The notes under the pieces are model-generated. The model saw nothing but the letters and a program-made list of their open reading frames with translations. It was not told the origin of the DNA and ran no database searches. Below, one piece after another: positions 34,782-43,747 of a stretch of DNA of 64,000 bases. Each line of letters begins with the position of its first letter. Position 1 is the stretch's first letter. The stretch covers positions 20,437 to 84,436 of the forward strand of contig CAZGDV010000001.1 in assembly GCA_964524995.1 (NCBI GenBank). Reading direction: 5' to 3'. The stretch is from CAZGDV01 sp964524995. GTDB lineage: Bacteria; Chloroflexota; Dehalococcoidia; SZUA-161. The translations under genes were made by a program, and so were the position numbers.

Positions 34782-36290
34782 CTGGTCGAGGGCTCCGGCC
34801 ACCTCCAACCACTTCTCGAAACACGCGTCATACGCCCCCGCCCTCTCGGGGTCAGGGGCAACGTGCTTGGACTCAGGACGCATGGCGCTCATAGCCTGTG
34901 GAAGGTCAGAGTATGCCCCACCCCCGACGGCGGCGCACATGGCCGTACCCCACGAAGTGACATGCCTCACCTGAAACGCCACAATAGGCCTGGCCAGGAC
35001 ATCCGCAAGCGCCTGCACCAGCAAGTCACTCTGGGCCAGCCCGCCACCGACGCACACCGTTGAAGGTTGCAGCCCGGACACTTCCTCCAGTTGGCCCAAG
35101 TTGCCCTTGAAGGCGAAGCATACATTCTCCACGCCGGCCCGTATCAGGTGCTTCTTCTCGACACTGGCCACGCTCGGGGTGATGGGGAATACGAAGCCGC
35201 CGACAAGTGGCTTGAGCCTGCTCACATCCATCAACCTCGGGCCGATGAACCCAACCACCCCCTCCGCTCCCACCGGCACGTCCTGAGCCATTGCATCCAT
35301 CCTGAGATACGCCTGCTGGTCGTCGAGAACGTCGCTCAGCAGCAGGTCGCGCAGCCAACTGTACGCCCCTCCTGTCTCATGTGCATTGCTCTCGAGTACC
35401 CAACGCCCGGGCAGCACGTGGCACCCGCTCCAAAGCCTTCCCTTCGGATCGATCACCGGCTCCGCTGTCACGATCTGAACAACACCACTCCACCCAGCCA
35501 CAATCCCGACCTCTCCGGGCTCGCCTACACCCATGCCCAGCAGGCCGCACTGACTGTCGGCCCCGCCAGCCACCACGGTGGTCCCGGCAGCCAGACCACA
35601 TTCCTTCGCGGCGATGTCGGTCACGGCACCGACTCGGGTACCCGCTGTAACCACCGGAGGGCAGACCTTCGCAGGCAAGTCCAGCCTGTCGATAAGGTGA
35701 GCCGACCACCCCACTTCATGGATGTCCATGAGACCGCTGTCACTCATGCATGACGCTTCGCCTACTCGTTCGCCGGAGAGCCTGTACACGATCCAGTCGC
35801 TGATCGAGAGAACGGTGTCTATTCGCTCATAGACCTCCGGCCGGTTGGCCTGGAACCACTTCAGCCTGGCCGGTGTGAAGAGAAGAGACGGCCCATGCCC
35901 GGTAATGCGGTATACGTCGCCACCGCACTCAGCATCGATGGCGAAACCCTCGATAAGCGCTCTGAGGTCAACATTAGGGCCGGCGTACAGCTCCTGGCCA
36001 TCCTTGTCGAGGAAGACAACGCCCTCACGCTGACTGGCCGAACTGACCGCGATGATGTCGGAGGGCGACACACCGGCCTGAGCGACCGCTTCCCGCACGA
36101 GCTCACAGATGATGCGCCAGAACTCCCCCGGGTCGAATTCCTTCGCCATAGGGCCCGCGTCGGCGGGGGTCTCATACTCCCACTTCCTGACCGAGCTCGA
36201 GAGCAGCCTGCCACCCAGATCGATGACGAGGGCTCTCCCTCCACCCGACCCGGCATCAACCGCCAGAACGACTTTGTCGGACCTGCCCAT
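34776..36290 (-). CDS. FGGY-family carbohydrate kinase
   Basis: FGGY kinases phosphorylate sugars or polyols such as xylulose, glycerol and ribulose. The 504-aa protein has the first ATPase loop VLAVDAGSGGGRALVIDL, the substrate region SASQREGVVFLDKDGQEL, ISDWIVYRLSGE, VVAGGADSQCGLLGMG, and the adenosine-binding VCVGGGLAQSDLLVQALADV with the FGGY signature-2-like block. Substrate is not decidable from sequence. It overlaps the preceding hydroxyacid dehydrogenase-like gene by 35 nt, so the two likely act together on a sugar acid or polyol. Confidence 0.9.
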   Translation of the reverse strand: MGRSDKVVLAVDAGSGGGRALVIDLGGRLLSSSVRKWEYETPADAGPMAKEFDPGEFWRIICELVREAVAQAGVSPSDIIAVSSASQREGVVFLDKDGQELYAGPNVDLRALIEGFAIDAECGGDVYRITGHGPSLLFTPARLKWFQANRPEVYERIDTVLSISDWIVYRLSGERVGEASCMSDSGLMDIHEVGWSAHLIDRLDLPAKVCPPVVTAGTRVGAVTDIAAKECGLAAGTTVVAGGADSQCGLLGMGVGEPGEVGIVAGWSGVVQIVTAEPVIDPKGRLWSGCHVLPGRWVLESNAHETGGAYSWLRDLLLSDVLDDQQAYLRMDAMAQDVPVGAEGVVGFIGPRLMDVSRLKPLVGGFVFPITPSVASVEKKHLIRAGVENVCFAFKGNLGQLEEVSGLQPSTVCVGGGLAQSDLLVQALADVLARPIVAFQVRHVTSWGTAMCAAVGGGAYSDLPQAMSAMRPESKHVAPDPERAGAYDACFEKWLEVAGALDQL

Positions 36291-37272
36291 TCCACACCTC
36301 GCTGTTACACAGGTTCACGGGGCGCTCTCCGTCCAGGAACCTCTCGATATCGTCAGCTATCATCATGGAGTATCGCTCTATCGTCTCCCAGGTGGCACCA
36401 CCGATGTGAGGTGTCAGCACCACGTTGTCCATCTCCAGCAAGGGATCATCCGCCCTCGCTGGCCATGCGTCAAACACGTCGAATGCAGCTCCGGCGATCC
36501 GCTTCTCCCGCAAAGCCTTCGCAACGGCGTTGCCATCAACAACATAGGTGCTGGCCGTGTTCACAAGGCAGGCCGCCGGCTTCATCATCTCGATTCTCCG
36601 GGCATCGATCAATCCCATCGTCTCCGGCGTAACAGGGATATGCAGCGTGACAACGTCTGATTCCGCCATCAGCCTGTCGAGGTCCTCAGGCCTCCCGTTC
36701 AATGACCTTATCTCGTCACCAGGTACGTACGGGTCATAGACCAGAATGGTGGTGTCGAACGCACCGAGTCGCTTGGCGACCTGACGCCCGATAGCGCCGA
36801 AGCCTACTATGCCAATGGTCTTCCCGGTCAACTCGGAACCGCGGAATGACATATAAGCCATCATCGGGTCGGTCCACTGATGAGAACTGACCATCGTGTG
36901 AGCAACAGGTATCCTCCTCGCCACCGACAGCATCAGGCCTATCGCCAGCTCCGCCACCGCCACCGCATTCCTGGCAGGTGTGTTCACCACAACCACGCCA
37001 TGCTCCGTGGCAGCCTGCAGGTCGACAAGGTTCGTGTCCGCCCTGCAGACGCCCAGAAGCCTCAGCTTGTCAGCCTTTTCGAGGACGTCGCGCTGCACGA
37101 AATCGGCCTCAACAACCAACACTTCCAGCCCTTCTCCCCGTATGCGTTCGATGAGCTCTTGAGGAGAGTACAGCTTCTTTGTTTCCATCCAGCTTTCATA
37201 CGTAACCTTCAAACGCTGCCCGAGCCTGTCAAGGGCGGGCTTGCTGAAGGGAGCCAGCACAAGTGCGTTCAT
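36256..37272 (-). CDS. D-isomer 2-hydroxyacid dehydrogenase-like protein with altered catalytic residues
   Basis: The 338-aa protein has the NAD-binding Rossmann fold (TIGIVGFGAIGRQVAKRLGA) and the family core, ending with the catalytic-type His in TPHIGGAT. The usual NTARG motif reads NTASTYVVD, so the catalytic Arg is missing, and the usual DVFxxEP reads DVFDAWPA, so the catalytic Glu is missing too. These changes suggest altered chemistry. It sits between DUF362 and FGGY genes, overlapping the latter by 35 nt. PGDH-, lactate- or tetronate-type substrates cannot be told apart. Confidence 0.85.
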   Translation of the reverse strand: MNALVLAPFSKPALDRLGQRLKVTYESWMETKKLYSPQELIERIRGEGLEVLVVEADFVQRDVLEKADKLRLLGVCRADTNLVDLQAATEHGVVVVNTPARNAVAVAELAIGLMLSVARRIPVAHTMVSSHQWTDPMMAYMSFRGSELTGKTIGIVGFGAIGRQVAKRLGAFDTTILVYDPYVPGDEIRSLNGRPEDLDRLMAESDVVTLHIPVTPETMGLIDARRIEMMKPAACLVNTASTYVVDGNAVAKALREKRIAGAAFDVFDAWPARADDPLLEMDNVVLTPHIGGATWETIERYSMMIADDIERFLDGERPVNLCNSEVWNGQVRQSRSGG

Positions 37273-37305
37273 CGTTCACCTCTATCCGTATGTACGACCG
37301 ACGCT

Positions 37306-38232
37306 TCACCTCACCACATCGTATTCCCCGAGACCCAGACCATGCCGCAGCGCCACCGCAATTTGAGGTGAATCGTACGGATTGGACAGCAGCCTGTTCT
37401 TGCCGCCATACGACCCCAATACCCTTAGAGCCTCCACATCGATGGCTACCATATCTCCAGAAGCCATGATGATACCGGGGTCGACCACCTCGCCCTTCTC
37501 CGGTCCTCCTGAAATGAAAGCCTTGCGTCCATCCATTATGATCAGGTCGGGTTGCCGTACCAGATTGATCTCCGCAACCTTCTGCTCCAGGTTACTCACG
37601 TGAAGCGACCGCCGTTCCCCGGGATGCATGATGCCCACCGACAGCTTGAGTGACAGGCTGAATCTTGCGTACTTGTGTGTCTTCATGCAGGGCAGATATA
37701 CAAGCTGGTCCGCTTCATAGACCGTCCTCGGCACCGTCACATGGCTCAGGTACTCACCGCCGGTACGCACCTTCACCCAGTCCCTGCGCCTGTCCTCGAA
37801 GACCACAACCTCGACAGGCATCCCCGCAAGAGCGTTCAAGACCCCGGTCCTGTAGAGTACTCTCCTCGTCGGTCGCCATATGCCACCGGAACTCTCCCCG
37901 ACCGTTACCTTCGCCCCAGCCTCCAGAAGGAGGCTGACAACAGCCTTCAAGAAGGCCACATCGGTCGATCCCGGGTACAGGTCGGAGCTGTTGTAGTTCG
38001 GTTTCACCAGGACCCGGTCGCCCCTCGAAATCACGCGCTCCAGTCCACCGAGCAAGTCAACGCACTCGCCCACCGACCCCGTCAGGTTGTCCCCGCAACG
38101 CACCATACTCACGAGCGCCCTGCCGTCACGAACATATGGAGTCTTCCCACGTGGCCTCGGCTGCACCACCGGCAGCCCGCCAGGCGTCCTGTCCAGGAGG
38201 AAATGCAGCACCCCTCTCGCTGTGCCGAGCAT
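37306..38232 (-). CDS. DUF362 domain protein
   Basis: DUF362 proteins occur in anaerobes and often carry or sit next to ferredoxin-like domains; their role is unclear. The 308-aa protein has the family motifs GDRVLVKPNYNSSDLYPGST, ESSGGIWRPTR, LPCMKTHKYARFSLSLK, the following GIMHPGERR, and IIMDGRKAFISGGPEKGEV. No CxxCxxCxxxC ferredoxin motif is present, so it is the cluster-free version. Its own promoter lies upstream; the hydroxyacid dehydrogenase-like gene follows after 33 bp. Confidence 0.88.
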   Translation of the reverse strand: MLGTARGVLHFLLDRTPGGLPVVQPRPRGKTPYVRDGRALVSMVRCGDNLTGSVGECVDLLGGLERVISRGDRVLVKPNYNSSDLYPGSTDVAFLKAVVSLLLEAGAKVTVGESSGGIWRPTRRVLYRTGVLNALAGMPVEVVVFEDRRRDWVKVRTGGEYLSHVTVPRTVYEADQLVYLPCMKTHKYARFSLSLKLSVGIMHPGERRSLHVSNLEQKVAEINLVRQPDLIIMDGRKAFISGGPEKGEVVDPGIIMASGDMVAIDVEALRVLGSYGGKNRLLSNPYDSPQIAVALRHGLGLGEYDVVR

Positions 38233-38309
38233 CTATGTCCATCCTCTCCGCATCCTGAACATGGTTGCGGCTTTCGTTCGGGAGCGTGCGTAGCGACAGA
38301 TTCCCCAAC

Positions 38310-38337
38310 ATTGTACCCTCGGTTGCCCTTCTGTCAA
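38310..38337 (-). promoter_or_regulatory. Promoter of the DUF362 operon
   Basis: Minus strand TTGACA (38337-38332), 16-bp spacer, TACAAT (38315-38310); start near 38303, leader about 70 nt. The rest of 38338-38497 shows nothing more. Confidence 0.55.
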
Positions 38338-38497
38338 CACGAACGGCCTCCCGATGCCCCGACAGGCCGCTCGAACCACGCATCACCACACAACCGGGAA
38401 GAGCATGTCATAGTGGTACACTTGGGAGGACAATGATCTCCCAGCGGGGCTCGCCATCAGAGACTAGGTACGTCAGAAGACGGGCAAGGCTTCGCTA

Positions 38498-39289
38498 CTA
38501 CGTCCCAACGGAACCGCTACGCACGGACTCGACAATCCGGGGCAGTATGTCGCCCGTCATGCCCTGTATGAGGTAGTCCGATATGCCTTCCGCGGTGAGG
38601 GCGGTTGGCTCGGCATTGACCTCGATCACCGTCACGGCCGAGCCACTCAGCTTGGCCACCCTGGGTAGCCCGGCGAAAGGGTAGACAACCGCTGTTGTCC
38701 CACAGATGAGCATGAGGTCGCACATAGAGGCCTGCTTCTCGGCAGCCTGCATCACATCCAGAGGTATGGGCTCCTTGAAATGAACCACGTCCAGCTTCAT
38801 CGCTTCTCCACATCTGCATATGGGCGGAGGCTCCTCCAGTGCAACCTCGTCAAGGCCAAACCTCGCGCCACATGAGAGGCACCTTACCTTGTGGACGCTG
38901 CCGTGATATTCTATGACGCTCCGGTTGCCGGCCTTTCGGTGCAAGCCATCTATGTTCTGCGTAATGAGACACTTCAGGTAACCAGCGCTCTCCAGCTCGG
39001 CCAGGGCATTGTGTCCCGCGTTGGGCTCAGCCTTCCTGACCTCCACGTAGAACGCGCCGTGTGTCCCTTCCTTGCCGGACACCTCCCCCCAATAGGCCCT
39101 GGGGTCACGCAGGAAGAGATCGTACCTCTCGTATGCTTTCGCCTCGGCGTCCCTGCTGGTGGTCCAAATCCCCTTCGGGCCCCTGAAGTCTGGGATGCCC
39201 GACTCGGTGGACATGCCCGCACCGGTGAGCGCAATGGCATGACGGCTCCTCATGATATCCTCGGCAGCCCGCTCAATGAGTTCGGTCAT
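38498..39289 (-). CDS. SIR2-family NAD-dependent protein deacylase
   Basis: Sirtuins remove acyl groups from lysine using NAD. The 263-aa protein has the NAD loop LTGAGMSTESGIPDFRGPKG, the catalytic-site TQNIDGLHRKAG, YHGSVHKVRC with the catalytic His, a zinc module (CLSCGARF and later CRCGE), and VICGTT-like LICGTTAVVYPFAGLP. The usual VVxFGE-LP segment is VVHFKEPIP, an unusual variant beside the substrate groove that could affect acyl preference. It lies 30 bp upstream of nothing obvious in the same operon; the radical SAM gene that ends at 39320 is upstream on the same strand. Confidence 0.93.
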   Translation of the reverse strand: MTELIERAAEDIMRSRHAIALTGAGMSTESGIPDFRGPKGIWTTSRDAEAKAYERYDLFLRDPRAYWGEVSGKEGTHGAFYVEVRKAEPNAGHNALAELESAGYLKCLITQNIDGLHRKAGNRSVIEYHGSVHKVRCLSCGARFGLDEVALEEPPPICRCGEAMKLDVVHFKEPIPLDVMQAAEKQASMCDLMLICGTTAVVYPFAGLPRVAKLSGSAVTVIEVNAEPTALTAEGISDYLIQGMTGDILPRIVESVRSGSVGT

Positions 39290-39319
39290 CCCACGCTATG
39301 CCTCATTCCTTCCCGTAGC

Positions 39320-40270
39320 TCACAGCCCTCTCAGGTACTCAGGTCGGAGCGATCCGGGGTCCCTGTTCAACAGCACTTCATCGATCTCGCCCAGCATCCT
39401 CGCCTTGTCCGTGGGCAGGAACCCGCGTACGGACAGGTAGTTGGACGCGTGCATTGAACTTAAGAAGCACCTCGTAAAGCGGCACTGCTGAACAAGTTCC
39501 CTGAGTTCACCAAGGAACTCGAAAGGGGACAGAAGAGTGAATCTGCCGTTTTGCCAGTCGTTGTAGAGGGGAGTACCGGGCACGAGCGTCAGGGTCAGCG
39601 CCCCGGTGTACTCTGTGTCGATCTCGGAAAGGACACGTGCCGTCTCGCTCACATGTCTTGCGCTCCCGTCGTCACCCCCGAGACCCAGGATCACGGTCAG
39701 TGACAGCACCATCCCGGCATCTTTGGCCTTCCTGCCTGCCTCGACCAGTTGGTCGTGGGTGACTCCCTTGCCAACCTTTTCAAGCACCTGATCGTCGCCG
39801 CTCTCAATCCCCGTGTAGAGAATGCCCAGACCCAGGCGGCGCAACTCCCGCAGTTCGTCAGTGCTCCTTCTCAGTATATCCTGCGGTGTCGCATAGCTAC
39901 CAATCCTGTGCAGCCCGGGCAGCTTCTCATTCAAGTGCCCGAGGACTTCCGCGAGCCTGTCGTACGGATAGACCAGAGCATCCCCATCCTGAAGGAAGAC
40001 CCTTCGCCCATCCCAGCTCTGCGCTATAGCGTACACTATGTCGTCGACGTCGCCCAACCGAACGCCATGCCTCACGTACATAGCCAGCGCGTCTATCTCG
40101 TGCTTTACGTCCTCCACATCACGGACCCTGAGGGCCATACCATAGAAACCGCAGAAGGTACACGTGTTGTTCGAGCAGCCACTGGTCAGGGGAAGAAAGT
40201 AGCTCCTCCGCTCGCTGGGAGGGCGGAATATGTCCGGGCGCTTGAATCCGTCAGCACCTCGCCCCATCAC
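39320..40270 (-). CDS. Radical SAM protein (Elp3/HemN-like fold, Cx4Cx2C)
   Basis: Radical SAM enzymes use a [4Fe-4S] cluster and S-adenosylmethionine to make a 5'-deoxyadenosyl radical. This 316-aa protein has the cluster motif CSNNTCTFCGFY near residue 32, with one extra residue between the first two Cys compared with CxxxCxxC, as in a known subfamily. GSYATPQDIL, GILYTGIESGDDQVLEKVGK and LTVILGLGG follow, typical of the TIM barrel. No auxiliary cluster motif is seen. It is on the same strand as the CutA1 fusion (35 bp upstream). Substrate unknown. Confidence 0.88.
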   Translation of the reverse strand: MMGRGADGFKRPDIFRPPSERRSYFLPLTSGCSNNTCTFCGFYGMALRVRDVEDVKHEIDALAMYVRHGVRLGDVDDIVYAIAQSWDGRRVFLQDGDALVYPYDRLAEVLGHLNEKLPGLHRIGSYATPQDILRRSTDELRELRRLGLGILYTGIESGDDQVLEKVGKGVTHDQLVEAGRKAKDAGMVLSLTVILGLGGDDGSARHVSETARVLSEIDTEYTGALTLTLVPGTPLYNDWQNGRFTLLSPFEFLGELRELVQQCRFTRCFLSSMHASNYLSVRGFLPTDKARMLGEIDEVLLNRDPGSLRPEYLRGL

Positions 40271-40305
40271 CTCTCCTGTTCGGGTGATTCGCCGGGCAGC
40301 GCCAA

Positions 40306-41142
40306 CTACGCGGGTAGTGGGAGCGCAATCGTGATCCTTATGCGACTGCCTTCACAGACAGCGTAGGAAAGCCTCTCAGGAGCCTCCAAGCTGCCTATGA
40401 CCTCTACAGGGGTGAGGGTCCGAATCTCGTCTCCCCTGCTCAAGGGGGTAGGGCCGAGGAAGATGCAGACTGCTTTCGCCGCAGGCCAATAGCAGATGTC
40501 ACCGAGCCTGACGACCTCCTGCAGATTCGCCGTTTCCACCTTGGCAGTAACCGGGAAGTACACCTCTTTACCCCACACACTCACCCGTGATTCCAAAGGC
40601 AAGGCCTTCAGCACAGCAGCGGCCGCTTCACAGCGATTGAAGCAGCCGCGAACCGTCGTTCTTCCCAGAGTGACCTCCACGTCGGTCAGCACGTCGGTCT
40701 GTCTACTTATCCAGTCGAGATGCTCTGAACGTGCCTTGACGATCGGTAGCGCTATGACCTCCGGGATGACGCTGCTGGGTATGTCCTCTACGATATGCAG
40801 TATGTCTCCGAACAGGTCCGCCCTCGTTCTCGCCAGCAGGAAGCTCTCTTCGACACCATGGACACCTTCTCCCTGCCGGACCACCGACCTTATCTTCGGC
40901 ACGATGTTGACCATGGATGCCCTTCTTGAGTCCACCAGTCTCTCGGCGATACGATGAGCTGCCTCGTTCCCAACCACCGTGATAACCACGACTACGTGAC
41001 TGCGATCGACGTCTCCACAATCGCTCCCACCGGATGGCTCGAAGAGCGCGTCAACACCGCTCGATTCCTCCTCACCACCCAGCCAGGGCTCCGCCATTCT
41101 GTCAATGGCTAAGCGCTCACCAACGCTGATACGTCTGCTCAT
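40306..41142 (-). CDS. CutA1-cyclophilin-like fusion protein
   Basis: The 278-aa protein joins two unrelated domains. After a 48-residue acidic N-terminal part, residues about 49-149 match CutA1, a trimeric divalent-cation-tolerance protein: VVVVITVVGNEAAHRIAERL, ASMVNIVPKIRSVVR, FLLARTRADLFGDI and PEVIALPI. Residues about 152-278 match the TM1367/DUF369 cyclophilin-like fold: VWGKEVYFPVT, LGDICYWPAAKAVCIFLGPT, then GDEIRTLTPVEVIG. A stand-alone copy of the second domain is encoded at 33672-34052. In CutA1 the usual Cys of ACVNIVP is Met here. The start ATG has AGGGA upstream. Role in metal handling is only a family inference. Confidence 0.85.
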   Translation of the reverse strand: MSRRISVGERLAIDRMAEPWLGGEEESSGVDALFEPSGGSDCGDVDRSHVVVVITVVGNEAAHRIAERLVDSRRASMVNIVPKIRSVVRQGEGVHGVEESFLLARTRADLFGDILHIVEDIPSSVIPEVIALPIVKARSEHLDWISRQTDVLTDVEVTLGRTTVRGCFNRCEAAAAVLKALPLESRVSVWGKEVYFPVTAKVETANLQEVVRLGDICYWPAAKAVCIFLGPTPLSRGDEIRTLTPVEVIGSLEAPERLSYAVCEGSRIRITIALPLPA

Positions 41143-41412
41143 CGATCATCCCTGGATCGGCGCGCCACAGGGGAAGCGACAATACCACCGTTCGTAGGCA
41201 GATGCTGTTGACCTGGGGTCTCTGATTCACGCATGTCAGCAGTAGCTAGGACCGGGGTCTAAAAAATCTGAAACGTGGCCCGTGTGTCCGTGCGCCAGGC
41301 CAGATTGACTACCACCCCGGCATACGTCCACGAGCCTGTTGGAGTATGATACCATGAGTGCATCTGAGTCCGCAATACACCTTGGCGGTAACATCACACA
41401 CGTTCGCTGACC

Positions 41413-41441
41413 TTGACAAATTCAGACAAATCGTGTAAGAA
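41413..41441 (+). promoter_or_regulatory. Candidate promoter of the IPP isomerase/radical SAM cluster
   Basis: TTGACA (41413-41418), 17-bp spacer, weak -10 TAAGAA (41436-41441). Leader to 41600 would be about 155 nt. The remaining gap from 41143 holds no convincing gene. Confidence 0.4.
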
Positions 41442-41599
41442 AGAAGGCACCCTCCACATCGCAGCCGACACAACCCGCCGCTTCCGCCGCAGAATATCAA
41501 CGCGCCACCGAAACAGCTATGAGCTACCCTGCGAGCATTCTGTGGGCCGGGGGAGTGTAGTTGGGTTATGGCCGAACCTACACCAGGATCCAAGCCACT

Positions 41600-42670
41600 A
41601 TGAGCCACGCTAACAGTAAGCGCAAGAAGGAGCATCTGGACGTATTCCTGAATGGCAGCGCACACGTCGATGGTGCAAGCACCGGGCTGGAGTGCTACCG
41701 TTTTGTACATCGTGCGCTACCGGAGATCAACCTGGCTGATGTCGACGTCTCGACCAACCTGTTTGGCAAGCAGTTGGGCGCTCCCATACTGATATCCCCA
41801 ATGGTCGGTGGGATAGGGGAGGCCGCGAGGGTCAACAGGAACTTAGCGACGGCCGCCCAGGCCCTCGGCTTGGCCATGGGAGTCGGCTCGCAGCGGTGTG
41901 CGATCGACGACCCCGATGCGGTATCCACATACCACGTCCGCGATGTGGCACCCGACATTCTCCTGTTCGCAAACCTGGGTGCCGTACAGCTCAACTACGG
42001 ATACAGTGTGTCGGAATGCCAGCGCGCCGTGGACATGATAGACGCGAACGGCCTCATGCTGCATCTCAATCCGTTGCAGGAGGCCCTTCAGCATGACGGC
42101 AACACGGATTTCTCCGGTCTGCTGTCCAAGATCGAACTCGTTTGCCGCAAGCTGAGCGTGCCCGTGATCGTCAAGGAGGTCGGTTTCGGCATCTCCGAGG
42201 ATGTCTCCAGATTGCTAGCCAGCGCAGGCGTCGCCGCCATCGACGTCGCTGGAGCCGGCGGCACCTCCTGGAGCGAAGCGGAGAGGCTCAGAGCCAGCAA
42301 CAACGGTATCACCGGCGTCGCGGCGGCCTTTGCGGATTGGGGTATACCCACAGCCGATTCCATCATCATGGCGAGGCAGGGTGCACCGGATTCCGTGGTC
42401 ATCGCCAGTGGTGGCGTCTACTCGGGGATCGACATAGCCAAGGCTATGGCCCTAGGCGCTGATGTAGCAGGCATGGCAGCGCCCCTGCTCAAATTGGCGC
42501 ACAGCTCCACAGAAGCTGTTGTGCTAGCGCTCCGGAACCTAATACAGGAACTCAAGATCACTATGTTCTGCATTGGCGCCGCCAACATCGATGAACTCAA
42601 GTCAGCGCCACTCGTGGCTGACTCACCCGGAGGCGGCACACATCGTTCGGAGTGGGAAGGGTGCGCATGA
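41600..42670 (+). CDS. fni: Type 2 isopentenyl-diphosphate delta-isomerase (FMN-dependent)
   Basis: IDI-2 interconverts IPP and DMAPP using FMN and NADPH. The 356-aa protein begins SKRKKEHLDVFL (the family RKxEH start), then LGAPILISPMVGGIGE, MGVGSQR, FANLGAVQLNYGY, LHLNPLQEALQHDGNTDFSG with the catalytic Gln, VIVKEVGFGIS, IDVAGAGGTSW and ASGGVYSGIDIAKAMALGAD. Start: ATG 41600 gives the family N-terminus; a TTG at 41561 is possible but less so. Its stop overlaps the UbiA start (ATGA), coupling precursor supply to the prenyltransferase. Confidence 0.95.
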   Translation: MSHANSKRKKEHLDVFLNGSAHVDGASTGLECYRFVHRALPEINLADVDVSTNLFGKQLGAPILISPMVGGIGEAARVNRNLATAAQALGLAMGVGSQRCAIDDPDAVSTYHVRDVAPDILLFANLGAVQLNYGYSVSECQRAVDMIDANGLMLHLNPLQEALQHDGNTDFSGLLSKIELVCRKLSVPVIVKEVGFGISEDVSRLLASAGVAAIDVAGAGGTSWSEAERLRASNNGITGVAAAFADWGIPTADSIIMARQGAPDSVVIASGGVYSGIDIAKAMALGADVAGMAAPLLKLAHSSTEAVVLALRNLIQELKITMFCIGAANIDELKSAPLVADSPGGGTHRSEWEGCA

Positions 42671-43701
42671 GCGGTCGTACTCTTGTTGCGCTGTGGAAGG
42701 CGAATGTGCCTCACTGGATCTGGATCGGCGCTCCGGCGTGGATCGGCGGTCTTCTCATGGGGCTGGAGGGCCAGACCGTGGAATGGCCTCATGTCCTGCT
42801 ATTCGTTCTGGCAGTGTTGACCATACAGGCCGCAGCCGAGTTCGCCAACACCTACACCGACAGACACGAGGACCAGCTATATGGGCCAACCAACACCCTG
42901 GTCACCGGCGAGCTCGATGCCGGTCTGGCCAAGAAGGCTCTCATCGCGGAGAATGTGGTTGCAGCCGCGCTGCTGATCGCCCTCCTTGCCATCACACTCA
43001 ACTACGCCCTGGTGCTGGTAATGCTCGCTGGCTGGTTCTTCAGTGTAGCGTACTCGGTCCCTCCGCTCAGGTTGAAGGAGACCTTGTTGGCGCCGCTATC
43101 CCACGCCATAGCCTTCGCACTTCTGCCGGTAGCAGGATGGCTCATCGTGCAGCCGTCACTCACCGCCCAGAACGGGTTCATATTGGGTTTCGCCGGCGTC
43201 CTCTTCCTCCACAGCTTCGCCTTGGGCATCACCCTGAAGTTCAGGAAGACCCTGCTTGCTCTGACCTCCGGCCTGGTGCGCCTGGAGCCGGGTGCCAGCC
43301 TGTACAACATGGCTACCGTCGGCTTCAACCTCCGGTTCAGAAACGCCATGACACTGGAGGAGGTAACAGGCCTGGGGGCTTTCGTACTGGTGCCGATTCT
43401 GTGGAGTCTGGGCGTTTTCAACACAACTCTGTCGGTCGGGTTGCTGGTGCTTCCGCTGACCTGTACAGCCCTGGCGGTCATCTTGAGGGAGAAGGACCCC
43501 GTGGCGAACAGCTCCAGGTACAAGGTTCTCATGACGCTCGCCTGGGGTCTCATAGTCGTGCTGCTATTCGGCGTTGGAATGGCCAACCACGTGCACTACG
43601 GCTATGCCCTGATGGCTTCAATCGTCGTGCTTGCCGGTTTCCCTCTACTCGTGCGAATCGTCCATCCCTGGGGCTCCAAGTCCCTTAGTAGCCGGTGCTG
43701 A
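42667..43701 (+). CDS. UbiA-superfamily prenyltransferase-like membrane protein
   Basis: UbiA-family enzymes attach isoprenoid chains to aromatic or other acceptors using Mg2+ held by two Asp-rich motifs. The 344-aa protein has about eight to nine transmembrane helices and motif 1 as NTYTDRHEDQLYGP near residue 62. YSVPPLRLKE fits the loop after helix 4. The second Asp-rich motif, expected near ALGITLKFRKTLLAL, has no Asp pair, so catalysis may differ. Start ATG 42667 overlaps the isomerase stop (ATGA). MenA-like quinone prenylation is one possibility; the context is not a menaquinone operon. Confidence 0.8.
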   Translation: MSGRTLVALWKANVPHWIWIGAPAWIGGLLMGLEGQTVEWPHVLLFVLAVLTIQAAAEFANTYTDRHEDQLYGPTNTLVTGELDAGLAKKALIAENVVAAALLIALLAITLNYALVLVMLAGWFFSVAYSVPPLRLKETLLAPLSHAIAFALLPVAGWLIVQPSLTAQNGFILGFAGVLFLHSFALGITLKFRKTLLALTSGLVRLEPGASLYNMATVGFNLRFRNAMTLEEVTGLGAFVLVPILWSLGVFNTTLSVGLLVLPLTCTALAVILREKDPVANSSRYKVLMTLAWGLIVVLLFGVGMANHVHYGYALMASIVVLAGFPLLVRIVHPWGSKSLSSRC

Positions 43702-43747
43702 TGGACTCATAGTGTATCTGAAATGGAGCAGCTGCAGTCGAAAAGCT

